The notes under the pieces were generated by a model. It had not been told where the DNA came from, searched no databases, and saw only the letters and a program-made list of their open reading frames with translations. Below are positions 13,001-26,062 of a stretch of DNA of 64,000 bases, piece after piece; positions within the stretch are counted from its first letter, which is position 1; each line of letters opens with the position of its first letter. This stretch comes from Tetrapyrgos nigripes. Taxonomy: Eukaryota > Basidiomycota > Agaricomycetes > Agaricales > Campanellaceae. Made by a program: the position numbers and the translations under genes. Where the stretch lies: the NCBI GenBank assembly GCA_013368315.1, contig JAACJM010000044.1:186001-250000 (forward strand), in the 5' to 3' direction.

Positions 13001-14614
13001 AGCAGGGCTGTCAGTCATGACTGTTGGGGCAGGAGAAAGGTCATGGAAGCCTGGGGAAGGAGATCGAGACATCATATGTAGATGTGTAGTATAGATGATG
13101 TGGAATTGGTTGAAGTTGGAGTACTACTAAGTGAAGTGAACAAATGAACAAATGACATATGCGTCATCATGATAGAATCACAGTCATAAGGGACAGTGAG
13201 TAGTATGATTAACAGGAAGGAAAGCAGTGGCCAAAGGAAGTGTTTTCATATAAGTAATGAAAGTGTAAGGACTTTCATAAAAGTAGTGAAAGCATAATGA
13301 CAATACCAGAACATACAGAGATTGATTATGGACACAATCAAAATCAAGCAATATACTTTTTACAAACTGTAGTAGGGAAAGCACAATTTATGAGACCAAT
13401 AAGAGATAAATCAGGTTCAGCATATGGTAGAGTAAAATTGCAAGGCAAGGAGGCAAGGAAGCACAGTGCAAAATTCAGAGATTCGCCTGGTCAGTGTACT
13501 GGAGATGGCAACATTTGCAGGGACTTGGGGTCTCAGAGCCCTGAGTTTTGTGCTGGATACCATGAGGACTAGGGGAAGAGAGGTCATAATTTTCAGTTGT
13601 TCTTGCTTGCTGTCGAGGTGAATCTGGGTTTAAGAGAGATTAATATACTTTCAAAGAAAAAAGCTTCTTTCTTTCTTGCCCACTCATCCTCCTTCCTCGC
13701 CTGTTGGTCTGCCTCATCCATCTCTCATTGGGCTTGTGAGGAAACCTCGTCCTCCTCTGGTTGGTGTTGTGGCCATGTTTCTATAATAACAGTTATTACT
13801 GCCAGTATTTGTATATTGACAATCACTTACCAAACAAATAACCTTTGAAAACTTGGTCGTCTTCAACTTTGGTGGGCTGTGGGGAAGGTGAGCCCAGCTG
13901 GGAGGAGTCAGAATCTTCTTCATTCACTGGACGAAGAGGTGAGTTGGACTGGGACAGAATGAAGTTTCGCTGCTGAAAAAAGCTCTGAAACACTCTCCGA
14001 ATCTGTTCTGCTTGTCAGAACCTTTCATACATGCGTTTCTGGGTCTGAATTTCTTCCTCTCATTTCTGGAGTTTCTGCTGGTATTCTTGCTCATCCTCAT
14101 CAAGTGACTGCTGTTGTTGTTCTAGAGTCAGATCTGACCAGTCTGGCTGATGTTCATCGTAGTCTAAGGCTTGAAAGAACGATTAGCTCAATGAAAATTC
14201 ATACAATCAGTAATCACTCACTGTAATCATAGGATGTAGAATCTTGTGCAAGACTGGACTGGGGAAGGTCTTCTGAGTGACAGGAAGGGAAACTTGAAGG
14301 AACCCAGAACTGTTGTGCTGCCTCTCAACTTCTATCCTCCCTTTCACTGCTTTCTGTGGATCTCTGGCCAGCATAGCCACCATGAGCACTGTTGAGATAC
14401 TCGAGTTGGTTGTAGTAGTCAGTGATTGGATCATGGACAACTGTGAACCCATAAATGTCTGGCCACTGGCAGGGCCACTTTTATTGATGAACAGTCCAGG
14501 GAATAGAAGACGAGTGCCTCCAGGAGGGGTAAGAGACTGATTGATACAAAAAATGAGTTCAGGACGCTGAGAAGGCAGTGGGGCAGACGATGATTGAACA
14601 TTGGGATGAGACAT
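10028..14614 (-). pseudogene. Degenerate multi-exon gene, family unknown
   Basis: Several minus-strand blocks look like eroded exons of one or more genes. They are a possible start at 14614 (MSHPNVQSSSAPLPSQRPEL...); an acidic/glutamine-rich block (~13870-14160, LTLEQQQQSLDEDEQEY); an exon pair at ~12790-12950 and ~12600-12710 (DYGYQVTDDLS, then TSDINSCIQSDTGSDSDDED) joined by a good GTGAGT...TTGTAG intron; a Ser/Thr/Pro-rich block at 12190-12416; and blocks at 11270-11706 and 10028-10240. Stops and frame changes interrupt most of it. The setting suggests a transposon gene, but I cannot name the family, and it may be more than one gene. Confidence 0.35.
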
Positions 14615-14954
14615 GGTAAATGTGGGGGGAGAGAAATGGTGAATGGGTCGAGATATGAACATGATTCATTATAAAGTGTCCAAGTCCCAACTAGTGTTGA
14701 GAGGTGGAGTTGCATCTAAATAAAGAACTAGTTGGTCCAAACAAAGAGTGGACACACATATGACATCAGATCAATGAACTAGCCAGCTGAACGAAGTGTG
14801 GCCTGGTGACATCAAGTTCAACAAGAGCAAGAATGTGTGGGGATGGAATGATGTCTCTGGCCACCATGAAGGTGGTGGATCCTGGCCTACCCAGGCTTGG
14901 TGTGGCCATGACAGCACTATATACACCTTCAGATTCCTGTTGCACAGGCAGCCA

Positions 14955-15182
14955 AGTGTGTAAATCTAGGCTAAATTAGCACTGTACACACAGGCCTCAA
15001 CAATGGTTGAGCCTTTGCATACAATGAAAATCACGGCAGAGATTGCAAGTTGGAAATATGTAAATACTCACCAGTAATCTTTGGGTAAAGTATGGTCCAG
15101 ATTGAAGTTGGGGCATAACTGGTCTTGAGAGATCCTAGTTGAGTAGTGACCTGAGGCTGCAGAAATTTGGGGATCAGTAATG
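14955..15182. repeat. Direct repeat, copy 1
   Basis: Imperfect direct copy of 16117-16362. Both run from AGTGTGTAAATCT through TTAGCACTGTACACA, CAATGGTTGAGCCTTTGCA, TTGGAAATAT, CTTTGGGTAAAGTA and CTTGAGAGATCCTAG to GGGGATCAG. Read on the minus strand, both contain intron-like GTGAGTAT...TGTACAG borders, so an exon-intron-exon segment of a gene was duplicated. Confidence 0.8.
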
Positions 15183-15790
15183 TACTATGGTATTAAGAGA
15201 ATGAAGAGGCATACAGCCAATAGACAATCTTGATGTTGGGCAGTTGATGTTCCATGTGCAGTAGTTGAATGTCTTTTTGGATGTGCCATGGCTCAGTAGT
15301 TTGAAAGACATTCATAAGCATGTCATTCAAATAGAAGGCTTAAAACAACATACTGTAAGAGCAATTTCAAAGCAGTGGTCGACTGACCCTGAATCAGCCC
15401 AATCACACGAGCTGGTGGTGGTGGACAGTGCCCAAAGCTTAGAGAAATCACACCAGTGTTCCTCACTGCCAGGTAGAGTGTTAGATCTCTGGAGAAGGCA
15501 AGATGACTGCTATACAGCCACATTAAAAGGCAGCAGTAGTTCGTGGACCTGCCATGGCACATAGTCTGCACCAATGTTACTGAGCTCCTTGGCCTTGACA
15601 AAATGAGAAGAATTGCCAACACATATGAAAAGGGGCAAAACGACAGGCCAGCACATCGCACCAGGAGAAATCTTTGAGGGGCAACCTGCTGCACTGAAGT
15701 GCATCACCTTTCCCATTTGAAGTTGATTGAGAGAAGTGTCAGCATCATCTATGTGCATAGTTTAATATCTTTTCAGACATGCCATAGCAG

Positions 15791-16029
15791 CTGCAGGGGC
15801 TGGCCGAGGAGTGATGTATACTAGGTTATAGAGGCTGAGGCTGCAGAGAATTGCAGGATCAGCATTTATCAGAATACCTTAAATAGTTATCGAATGGTTT
15901 TGGTGGGTTGCATATGGTTGGCTGCAGGGGCTGGCTGAGGACTGATGTATACTGGGTTATAGAGGCTGAGGCTGCAGAGAATTGCAGGATCAGCATTGAT
16001 CAGAGTATTGATAAGAAAAAGCCATACCT
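15791..16029. repeat. Tandem duplication of ~130 bp
   Basis: Unit 1 is about 15791-15881 and unit 2 about 15922-16029. Both begin CTGCAGGGGCTGGC and share GGTTATAGAGGCTGAGGC, AGAGAATTGCAGGATCAGC and ATACCTTA. They lie between the two copies of the larger direct repeat. Confidence 0.8.
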
Positions 16030-16116
16030 TAGGAAGTTATTGAAAGGCCCTGGCAGGTCACAGAGGCTGGCCCAGGGGTTATTGAAGACATATATTGACT
16101 TGGCAGTGACCAGAGA

Positions 16117-16362
16117 AGTGTGTAAATCTGGGGCCAAATTAGCACTGTACACATAATAGAACAGAAGAATACAGGCCTTGACAATGGTTGAGCCTTTGCA
16201 CATGATGAAAATCATAGCTGAGATTGTAAGTTGGAAATATATATACTCACCAGTTATCTTTGGGTAAAGTACAGTCCAGATTGAAGTTGGGGTGTAACAT
16301 AGTCTTGAGAGATCCTAGCTGAGTAGCGACCTGAGGCTGTGGAAATTGGGGATCAGCATGTA
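16117..16362. repeat. Direct repeat, copy 2
   Basis: Second copy of the segment described at 14955-15182. It is also related, in inverted orientation, to 16832-16990. The minus strand reads through a likely exon (LHTSLVTAKSIYVFNNPWAS) between two introns. Confidence 0.8.
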
Positions 16363-16831
16363 ATACAGGCATACTGCCAGTGGAATTATGCAGAAGTGGA
16401 ACCAATCTTGGTGTAGACGACGGCTGATGTTGCCAAAATCGCAGAATCAACAACGAGTGCATCTGACAAATGTCAGAGCAGACACTGGACAAAGGTCCAG
16501 GCAGGAAGGGGAAGACCTAGACTGAGACTGAGACTGAGAGGAAGACAAAGAGAGGGGGGAAGGGGGGAAAGACATAGAGAAGGTGGAGGTTGGGGACTAA
16601 AGCCTAGATGCCATGTGGCATCGACACGTTAATATTGGCATGATGTGTGACACATGATGTCACAGTCACATTGATTCTGCCACGTCTAAGTCTCAAGTTT
16701 CCTTAGTACCACAACCATCAAGAGGCCACAAGCAGCCATCGTCAGCAACACTGACTCTCATTACCAACCCCACCACAATTTTCATTGCATGCCAAACCTC
16801 AACACTCATTGGGTGTACCACATTACGCTGT

Positions 16832-16990
16832 TAACTTCAATCTGGTACAATACTTTCAGTGAGTATATAGCCATCTTGCACTGATCTTTGCAAAGGCTCG
16901 ACCATTGTTGAGGCCTATATTTTTATTCTACCTTGTCATTGCAAAGTGTACAGTGCTGACTCTGCCCAGATTATACACACTTTTAACTTG
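16832..16990. repeat. Inverted copy of the 16117-16290 segment
   Basis: The plus strand here (ACTTCAATCTGG..., GCAAAGGCTCGACCATTGTTGAGGCCT, GTGTACAGTGCTGA, AGATTATACACAC) matches the reverse complement of 16117-16290. Two head-to-head copies of the same exon-intron segment are therefore about 500 bp apart, pointing to divergent paralogous gene copies or a large inverted repeat. Confidence 0.7.
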
Positions 16991-18407
16991 GATGAAGCAT
17001 CAAATATCCCTCTCTACTGTATAAAAGGTGAGTTATGTCCTCAACAAAGGCTCCCTGCTGAATCTACCTCATTTTATCTACAGCTAGCCAGTTCCTCACC
17101 AATCATGTCTGAGCTCTCCACTCAAGATCTTCTTAGGAATAAAGATTTGTATGGTATGCTAGAGTTTGCCTTTTCAGGTTGTCTTGACTCACTCCAGTGT
17201 AGATTATGTTACCTACAGCTATGTCCTAGAACCCACGAGTTTATCACCACTCCTAACACATGCAAAATCCCCTTCCCACCTTTTGGCTCGACTCGTGATC
17301 TCTACCATCAAGAGAATGCTCGTTACAGTGACGATGATCCTATCCAGTGGCTGTAGCCATTCAATCCCAAGCACCCTTATCTTCCATGCATTCCTCAGCC
17401 AGCAGTCAATATGACAGATCCCTACATTGCAGATGGTTGCATGTGGTATATCATTGGCAACCACCTCTTGTCTCCATCTACAGCATCCATAGAGACCACT
17501 GTCACACCATTTCTCAGCAATGAAATTGGTCTGTCTGCAGTGGACAGACTATGAGACAGAGTGAAAGTTTTCCTCAGTCAGCATCCAACAGAGAACCACG
17601 TTGCCTTGCTACTGGCAGAATTTGACACCACCATCACTGTATGCCATTGTCAAGTATCTTCCATTCCAAGCTCACTTTATGATATTTGTTGAGGAGTTGT
17701 TGAGATCCAGCATAGTTGGCTTTATTCTGTCACCATCCTTGAGGCTGAATGGAATCTGCCATGGACAGGCAAGCATCACAGACTGCCAAACGCTGTCTAG
17801 GAGCTTTCGTTTGGAATGACAGAGAAGCCCTCATGCTTTGGAGAGCCAGGCTGCCCATCTACTATGTTTGGTCCTACAGTGACTTCACTGTGCAGCATAT
17901 TTTGAAAACACAGATGCTAACTCCTCCTAAAGTGGACCTGAAGGCTGTGAACCAGCCATATCCTGTGATATACACAGGGCAGGCTGGTGCCAATGACAAG
18001 TTTGCTGCCATCTGTTGTGCGTCTGTGGAATGCTTTGCTGTGTCCAGCCCTTTCAAGAATATGCATCTACCAGGTCAATATACCTCTTCATACCTCCCAG
18101 GCTCTAGTTGTATCTTCTCCACTGCCCAATTGTCCCCTTCCACTTCCCAACTTCTTTCACTGGTCCCATCTGCACAACTACCTCCAGGCCATCAATGAAA
18201 CCTTATGACAGTGCTAATCATACAAGGGGTAAATGCCCCCACACAAATTGTGAGCAAGCTTCTTCATTGTTTTCTCTCTCTTTCTAATGTTGCCACTCTA
18301 GCTCCTAAAACAGGACACAATTGGTTTGCTGACTTGCCCTGGCATGAATTTGTTCCTCCTAGCATCCAGGCCTGGATAAACAATAAGTACTGGAACTGGT
18401 CCCAATG
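16946..18407 (+). pseudogene. Transposon-type gene remnant, 5' part
   Basis: Plus-strand coding remnants with stops and shifts. The best block (17749-18180) reads QASQTAKRCLGAFVWNDREA, then LWRARLPIYYVWSYSDF and VIYTGQAGANDKFAAI..ASVECF, then SSPFKNMHLPGQYTSSY. From memory this resembles a very common repetitive predicted protein of Agaricomycetes, but I cannot give it a formal family. A second block near 18300 reads TGHNWFADLPWHEFVPPSIQAW. Its 5' end overlaps the inverted segment at 16832-16990. It is probably part of the same mobile unit as 18742-21323. Confidence 0.45.
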
Positions 18408-18575
18408 ATGAAGAATGTATTAAATACCTAACAGACAGCAATAAGTACTGGAACTACAGTGCCCATCAGTAAAGGTAAAAGAAGTAATGAAAAGGGAGAT
18501 ACACACCTGATCCTAACGACGAAGAGGTCAAGATGGGGAACCAGGTGTCAGGACAGGGTTTATATATGTAAAAGT

Positions 18576-18633
18576 AAAGCTATAAAGGAAGCTGTAACCA
18601 AAGCTGTAAAGGAAGCTGTAAAAGAAGCTGTAT
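18576..18633 (+). repeat. Short tandem repeat (AARGCTGTAAAG)
   Basis: About four to five copies of a 12-15-bp unit, AAAGCTGTAAAGGAAGCTGT. In frame it would encode Lys-Glu-Ala-Val repeats (KAVKEAVKEAV), an amphipathic-helix-like pattern, but no gene around it is intact. Confidence 0.7.
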
Positions 18634-18741
18634 TGGAGAAATGAAAGGTCCAGTGCATAGCATGTGGAACAGGAGTCATATGGTGTAAAGGTCCAAGGAT
18701 ACAGAGGTAAGAAGAAATAAATAGTACCAAATATAGACGTC

Positions 18742-21323
18742 ATGACAAGCACAGTCTTGAGATTGTTTGTAGTGATGGTGTTCTCCAGAGAATCTTTCCT
18801 CAGTTTTCACCTACTCAGCAGACTATCCAGAAAAGTATGTATTTATTTTGACTATTTAACATACACTCCGCTCAATTTATCTCACAAGGTCCTTCTGGCT
18901 ACCATTTGCAACCTTGGTGGTCACCCCTGCCCTCATTGTCTGGTCAAAAAAGAACAGATTCATCAGCTCAGAATGTTTCAGGATCGTCAATGTCATTGGA
19001 CTCAATGACAGGTTGATTCAGAGCAATGAAGGGGTTTAATTGAGAGCATGAGGAAGTGGATGTTTGACTATGGATACTGTATTGCTTGCACAGCTGTAGA
19101 ACAACTGTTGCAGCTGCTATGTCTTACTACTGTCTGGGTGAGTTGTTAGCTTGACTATTTCAAGCACAGTTGCTCATACCTCTTTCAGAACACTTTCTCT
19201 GAACGTTTCTTCAAGTTCAGTGTCAACTTTTACAAGATTTTCGTTCCTGATGTATTGCATGAGCTTGAGCTTGGCATCTGGAAGGTGCTACTCACTCACC
19301 TCATACAAATTCTTATAGCATATGGGCACGACACCATACAGGAAATGGATGCATTGTATGTGTTACACTCTCAAGAGCTTAGCTAGTGCTAACCTGGAAT
19401 AGGTATTGTATGGTTCCTACATTTGGTTGCTCCACCATTCAGAGAATGCGAACCAAGACTTTTGCCATGAAGCAACTTGCAGCCCAGGACTTCAAAGATA
19501 TGCTCCAGGTATGGTTCAGGTTACTCTTGTATCAGCTGGAGGAGTAGTAGTAGCTGACACTGATTGCAGGTTGCAATACCTGTCTTTGATGGACTTGTGA
19601 AGGAACACAACAACAAGATCCTTGACTGTCTTTTTGACCTTGCCACATTCCATTGCCTCGTCAAGTTCTGCATCCATTCCAACATTTCTCTTGGCATGCT
19701 GGATGGCAAGATCACCAACATTGGGAATTCTATGCAGACTTTCAAGGAGAAGGTGTGCAGGAAATTTCAGACTAAGGCTGGTAGGGGTAAGCAGAATGTG
19801 AAGAAAAGTACAAAAAAGGAGCAGAGCAAGGGCAAAGCCAAAGAGATTCCGACTGTCACCAAAGGGAAGATCTTTAGTCATCTTTAGTCTCTCAACATTC
19901 AAGTTCCCTGGTTTATCCATTGTTATGGTACCACTGACAATTACAACACTCAGATAGTATGTGACAAGTTTATTTAATTCGTGTCTCCTGACTGTATTCT
20001 TCTATCTAGGGCGAGCTAGAACATCGCCAAATCAAACAATTTTATAATCATACCAACTGCATCTTCACCAATCAAGAGCATTGCAAACACCTCATTGAGA
20101 AGACCAAAACCAAATGGGCTTCCACACCAACAAATGCTCTCAGTCTCATGTTATTCCTTTATGCCTTTCTTCCCCAAAAATGCCCTACACTATGCTGGAG
20201 GACACTTCTATCTGGATGAATGTTCAAACCTGGATGAGCAAGAACTCCAGGGACCCAGCCATCAAGGTGAGTCTGGCAGGCCATTTCCAATATGATTACC
20301 CATATCTAATATCACTCAGGACTTTTACAAGGATTTGAGGTCACACATGTATTCCAGATTAGTACCTGGAAAATCTGAATTGGATATCACCCTTCAAGAA
20401 CGAGGGTCTGTCCATGTCCTCCATGATTACATCTACTCCCATAAAGTCCTCTGAATCAATTACACTACCTATGACATGTGACGCAGCCAAGATCCCATTA
20501 AACCATGTACCAATGCCAACATCATGCTTCGCACCCAAGATAACTTCTACTTGTATGCACATGTGATAGGCATCTTCCATGCTGAAGTCAAGCTGGCTAG
20601 TCAGGTGTCCCATAAACCAATGGACTTTTTGTGGGTCCACTGGCTGGCACTAGATGATGAGCATGCTTTCAGCCTGGAGAAGAAGTGTCTTCTGAAGGTG
20701 AGCTTTGTGGATGCTGAAGAAGGCGGATTTGGATTCATGGACCCACATGATGTTGTATGGGCTGTACATCTCATCCCTACCTTCAGTATGGGTCAGACAA
20801 ATACTATCATGGGCCCATCAAAGCTGGCACAAAAGGCATCTGACAAGATCTGACAAGCATGAAGATTGGTGGAGGTTTGATATTGGAATGTAAGCTTCTT
20901 ACCTCTTCAAGCTGTATGTTTTTTCACATGCTAATGCACCTTAGCTTTTCTGATAGGGACATGTTTGCATGATTCATTCTTGGGATTGGTCTCAGGCATC
21001 AACTACCAAAGACCCAGGCTTCTTCCACTGTGCCAGAGTGGGAAGATGTTGACAACTCAGAAGATCCATCACTGATTATTCCTATCGTGCCAGAGGAACC
21101 ACCCACTAGTTTACAACACCAGGAGGAGGTTGGGGATGTAGCAGTAGATGAGGATGAGGAAGCATATTACAGTTACAACCACAATGAAGAGCCTGAGGAA
21201 AGCAAGAAGGAAAATGAGGACAATATACTACAGGACGAGGATGATCTTGGGCCAGAGGACAGTGAGGAACCCTTCAATCACAACATAGATGTGTATGAAA
21301 TGGAGGGGTACGCATCCATGTAG
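18742..21323 (+). pseudogene. Repetitive transposon protein, probably CACTA/Plavaka-like
   Basis: Eroded copy of a large repetitive Agaricomycete protein. Blocks in order: VLLATICNLGGHPCPHCLVKKEQ (~18890, with CPHC); FSERFFKFSVNFYKIFVPDVLHELELGIWK (~19195); VAIPVFDGLVKEHNNKILDCLFDLATFHCL (~19570); a lysine-rich linker (~19790); MDFLWVHWLALDD (~20620); GFGFMDPHDVVWAVHLIPTFS (~20725); and an acidic tail ending at TAG after 21320. The VLLATI..CPCPRC block recalls CACTA/CMC-type fungal transposases, but that class is inference. Stops and frameshifts lie between the blocks and several introns are implied. Non-functional. Confidence 0.5.
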
Positions 21324-24179
21324 CTTGTGTACTCTTGTATCCTGTCTAAACATGAAGTGGAACAACAATGGATCAGAATGGACTTCAAGTTTCATCTCTA
21401 GCAGTTTTGGGAGAAGCGTATCATTGTATGATCCTACGTTTCAAGGATCAGAATTGCACTACATGTCTGGTACAATGAGTCCTCAAACGTTAGTGAGGTT
21501 AAACGTCCTTACTCTCATTGTCTCACCTCCGAGGATGCTCAGACCATTTTTCCCTCTCGCATGATTGTTTTTTCCTTACCTACCCTCCTACCATCTACCA
21601 CCCACTTTCTCCTGCTTATACATCTGTGATCCATCTTGATGGAGATAGTTAGATCAAGGTTCCTTCCCTCCATCTAAACTTGGATAGACTGGAGGGCTCC
21701 CCATATCCCCCTCACCTTAACAAAGTTCCCCACCCTGCTGCGCACTCACTCTTGGACATCTACACATCCACTTCCCCATACAAATCTCTCCTACTCATCT
21801 ACACTAATGCCCCATGAAGTATCTTCACTCATTACTTTTTTTTAGGTGCTATTGTCTGCTGCACTTCCAATTCAAATCTATGTGCTGCGTCTCTACCACA
21901 ACATTCATCCAATTCCATTTTTGATTTGATTTGATTCTCTGCTCCTTTCATACACTCATTTCATTCTTGTTTGTCCCTTTCTTCTCCTACCTGACTTGCA
22001 TGATCTTTCAATGATGTTGGTGTGGTGGGGTCACTCCCCATGCAGCATGGGTTTTACCTGAGCCCAGCTAAGACCCTAATGGGCACAGTGTGGTTACACC
22101 TGAATGGGGGCAGGTTTTTTCACTGTGACATCTTATAGACACACTGGGTGAAAGCTCTCATGCATTGTCCTTGTCATTCCCTTTACTAGAACTCAGAACC
22201 CACACATCTATAAGCACCATGTACCCTTAGCTAGTGTCCATCATCAAAAAGTTCCCACTCAGGCTCCACCTTTTCTTTTGGGCAGGGTCACGTCTCCTTT
22301 GGCTAAAATCTTGCATGAGTGAGTTGAGATGGACGAGTACATCAAACAGTTTAGATTTACATTCAGCCAAAAAAATTTCTCTGCAGACTGCAGCTCATCA
22401 ATTCCTGCCATTTCACCTATTCCTGAATAAATTCTCAAGTACCTTGAAAATGCTTTCAGCCCAAGTGGAGGCTTTGTGAAGACCTTAAAGTCTGGTTGGA
22501 ATTTCAAGGTGGGGATGAGGATCCTTTAACCTTGGAGAGGCAATACTTGATTTTTGGCCTTATAAATGGGAATAAGAATTTACAAAATCCAGGTCATTGA
22601 GTACCTTGACAATGACTCCTTTCTTGCCTTTGAAATGTCACCAATCATTTAGGTACCTTTAAAAGGTACTGAAATCATTTTTGAACCTTTAAAAGCTTTA
22701 AAGATCATTCATTCATGTCTAAACCTTTGACAGCAAAGGCAAGGACCCAAACACCTTTATTGGTAACTGGGCTTTTGCTGATGACATTCTTCCATGGCTT
22801 CTACACATCTCTCAAGCAGATACTAATACATCTGCTTCAGGCCTCAGTCATTTCATTGTCATCTTTGCAGTAGGTAATGGCTTTGATCAAGTATCCATAT
22901 GAAACCTTTTTTTCCATTTCTGTTTGGGCCCAGACCTTATGATTTCTGATTACAGACTTGATATTCATATCACAACTCCTCAAGTACTCACAGTTACCAA
23001 CATCAAAGAGTGATTGATAACTCTTCATCCTGAAATATCTAACTTACCTAGCCTCAAGTTCTGAATTGCCCCATTCATCTTCAATGGCTGCTGGTTTGAT
23101 TGGGAGTGTCTTCTGCTGCCTGTCATTCTAATACTAATGTGCAACTCTTCGGTTCTAGCCTTTCTTCTCTATTCTTTGTCTAAGTGCACATGTATTGTTT
23201 ACATACTGTGATAATGATGATATCTTCTTCAACTGTTCTCTGCAGTAGTGCACATACTGATATCTATATGTCTATACCAGCACAGCTTGTAGTGGGCTTT
23301 GCTGTCCTGTCAGCCCTGTGCCAGTTATCTCATTACAGCTCGTATTACCACTTTGTCATGTAACCATACTGTTGACTAGCCTGGAAACCAAGTGCTCAAC
23401 ACTCACTCTGGTTATTGTTTTCCTCTGCTGAGGCTTTGTTATGGTAGAAATAGGACTACTTTTACCCTTCTGTTTGTGAACTAGAGTCGGTGTACAGGGT
23501 CGTGCAGATGGAGGGTGACATGTCCAGCCTGATGTGTAGAAATGAAACTTCTACACTGATGAATTACAACTCTGGTTACAATGTTGATGTTATGACTTGG
23601 CCATTGGATGAGGGACTTCTGAATAACAATAAGTCTATCCAAGCATGCTTGGCAATGTCCATGTAAGTTTTCCCTTTACTGTGATCCCCTCAATTACTGA
23701 TGGAACCCTGTGGAAAGATGTTTAGAAGAAGGCTGAAAGAGCTCTACTCATTCTGAAACAGTGGGAGCCTGATTTACATAGCAACCTTGGTTTAGTTTGT
23801 ATCCTACAACTCTATATGTATATACATCAAATGGCTTTGTATGTCAAACACAATCTGATAATGCATGCATACATCTTACGACTTGAAAACTGTAGAGGCC
23901 AGAGTAGAGCGATGGCCTGGGACCTTGTAGGTGATAAATAGTAGGAGGCACAAACACAAGACAAGTCCTCCCAAAAAGGAATGTGCATGTGATGAGCATA
24001 CAATTGATGCAGAACAAACGACCCTTCACTGCAGACAGCAATGGATATTTGCAACCCATTTTTGAGCAGGCTTAAATCTCAAGTTGTTCGCATGGTTTGT
24101 TCCCAGATAAAATTTGGCTTACTTGCTGTTGAAATGACAAAACTTGTATCATAAGTATTTTCTAGATTATGTTACCATC
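21324..24179. other. CpG-poor spacer, no recognised gene
   Basis: No family recognised on either strand. A plus-strand stretch at ~23500-23660 reads open (QMEGDMSSLMCRNETSTLM...) but is isolated. One half of a direct repeat that flanks the pogo remnant lies at 23964-24023. Confidence 0.4.
23964..24023. repeat. Direct repeat left of the pogo remnant
   Basis: Matches 26794-26850 in the same orientation: AGTCCTCCCAAAAAGGAATGTGC... against AGTCTCCCAAAAAGGAAACTGC..., with similarity continuing to the ACGACC/ACGAGGCC end. The two copies bracket the transposase remnant at 24180-26062. Pogo ends should be inverted, so these are not its TIRs. Confidence 0.6.
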
Positions 24180-26062
24180 AAACATTATAATTGATTTGTG
24201 GGATAAAAACCTCCCAAATAGGATGAGATTTGTGTGGCTTTGTAAAAATGTGTTCAAACAGGTGAAGTATCTGTGCCTGATTTGGTGAGAAAATACTTGG
24301 AATTTTCTGACACAGATTTGGCTCACATGCCTGCAAAGTATTCACCACACTTTTTGCATTGTGAGATAAACCATTTACATAACTTTCTGTCACAGTGCAA
24401 AAATCATGGTGAATACTTTGTACCATTCCAGTATGTTGCTTCTTTCTCGCTTCTGCCCTTTCTTCCTTTTCTAATGCTTTTTTCTTCATCTCTTCTTCAT
24501 GCTCGGTCACTGCACTCAGATACTCATCTCCTGTCAGAAGACGAGGCAGTCCATCCCTTTCCCTTCTTACTGTTCTTCTTCTCTTTTGTAGCCTCTAGCT
24601 GTCCTTGCAACTGCTTACATCGTAGTTGTTGGAGAACCACTTGTGCTTGCAATTGCAATGACTGGCCCTTCTGAACTGCTGCCTTCAATGTTTGTGCCTT
24701 CAGTGCCTCCAGCAAGCGTGCTTTGCCTTCAGTTTTTGGTTCAAGTTCCAGGAGGTCCCAAAGCTCACCGGATGGTTGTTTGATTGGTGAGATGAGGAAA
24801 GTATGGGGCTCAAAGGGTTGGGATACAGCTATTGGGGATGAGGAGGGGATGGTGAAATCTGTGCTGGTAGATTTTAGCTCAGCAAGAGTCATTTGAGCAT
24901 GATGATGATTAGGTGTGTGTATCACTTCCAATGCATCCTGCGTCTGCTCCATCTCATCATTCCCATTCTTGTGTAATCTGGCACCAGGTGTTGCAACATC
25001 AACAAGTAAATCTGTCACAATGCGGAGTGGGGTGGATGGCTGTACACTGCTCAGTGCCATCATGTCTGCTGTCACTACATTGGGATCTACAGGCCATAGT
25101 CCTGTCACACAGAATGCAGTCTTGACAAGCTCCACAGTCATTGTGGGAACGTAAGCATGTCCCAATATCATCACAAATGAGTCTTTATTGACAGTTAGAC
25201 CTGTTTCACACAGATATCTATCTCTTTCTTTTCTGAATGCAGCTTTCAATGGACTAAAGCAGATGAATTGATGGTATGAGAAGGGTAGCATGGGACATGA
25301 ATCTTGTGTTTGCAGCAGTACTGGAGGAAGCACAGGAAACATGAGACACATGGCTATCGATGCTAAGGCATTGCCAACATCCATTTGCCACCTTGCACAT
25401 GTGATGCTCAAAGTGCTTCGCATACTTGAGGCCAATTTCTTTGTCAGTCCATCCTTTCTTCGAGTATCCAACTCTACATGTATATTGATTAGCATCAATT
25501 GCAGACATTAGAACATGATCACTCACACTGAGTTGAGAGGGTCATTCTGCATCCATGTTGTACAATACCCCTTCCCCTTGTAAATCTGTGCAGGAGGAAT
25601 AGTGGATCCATTTGCGCTGATAGTAACCAGGACAGTGACCCATCCCCAATAGTTTCCTCATTGTAGGTACTGTAGCTTCTTCCCTGTCCTCCCAATGACT
25701 GCTGTAGCCCCTCCACTCAACTTGTTGAAACCAATTTCATCCATTTCCCAAAAGAGTTCCTCTGACATTGGTTTACCATTGTCACCAGTGGCTGCCACCT
25801 GTTCCATCATGTTGTAATACATTTTGTTGCTTATAGGGTTAACAGCTTGTCCACAGAGAGTGTTGAGGGAAGAAGCATTGAAGATGTGTCACCTGTCTGA
25901 GTGTCTGGCAACAAAACAATAGCTCCAAGTTGTGCCTACACCCTCCTCAGGGAAATCATCCCCCAAGTGAGCATGACAGATCTCATCAGCATGCTCTTCA
26001 GCCTTTGATGATCAAGCAGATGACCCCAAGAAGCACATTCCAATAAATAAGCAATGACTTCT
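24180..26062 (-). pseudogene. pogo/Tigger-type DDE transposase
   Basis: Minus-strand remnant of a Tc1/mariner-superfamily pogo transposase (DDE_1 endonuclease), which cuts and joins transposon ends. Blocks in order: VARHSDR..IFNASSLNTLCGQAVNP (~25900, end of the CENP-B-like DNA-binding part); MDEIGFNKLSGGATAVIGRTGKKLQ with the first catalytic Asp; VTVLVTISANGSTIPPAQIYKGKGY; KKGWTDKEIGLKYAKHFEHH; IDSHVSHV, matching the second catalytic Asp block; FSPLKAAFRKERDRY; FCVTGLWPVDPNVVTADMMALSS; and the C-terminal DEYLSAVTEHEEEMKKK coiled region. There are in-frame stops (TGA after KKLQYLQ, another after RHSDR) and at least two frameshifts (near 24565 and 25300-25520). Dead. Confidence 0.85.
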
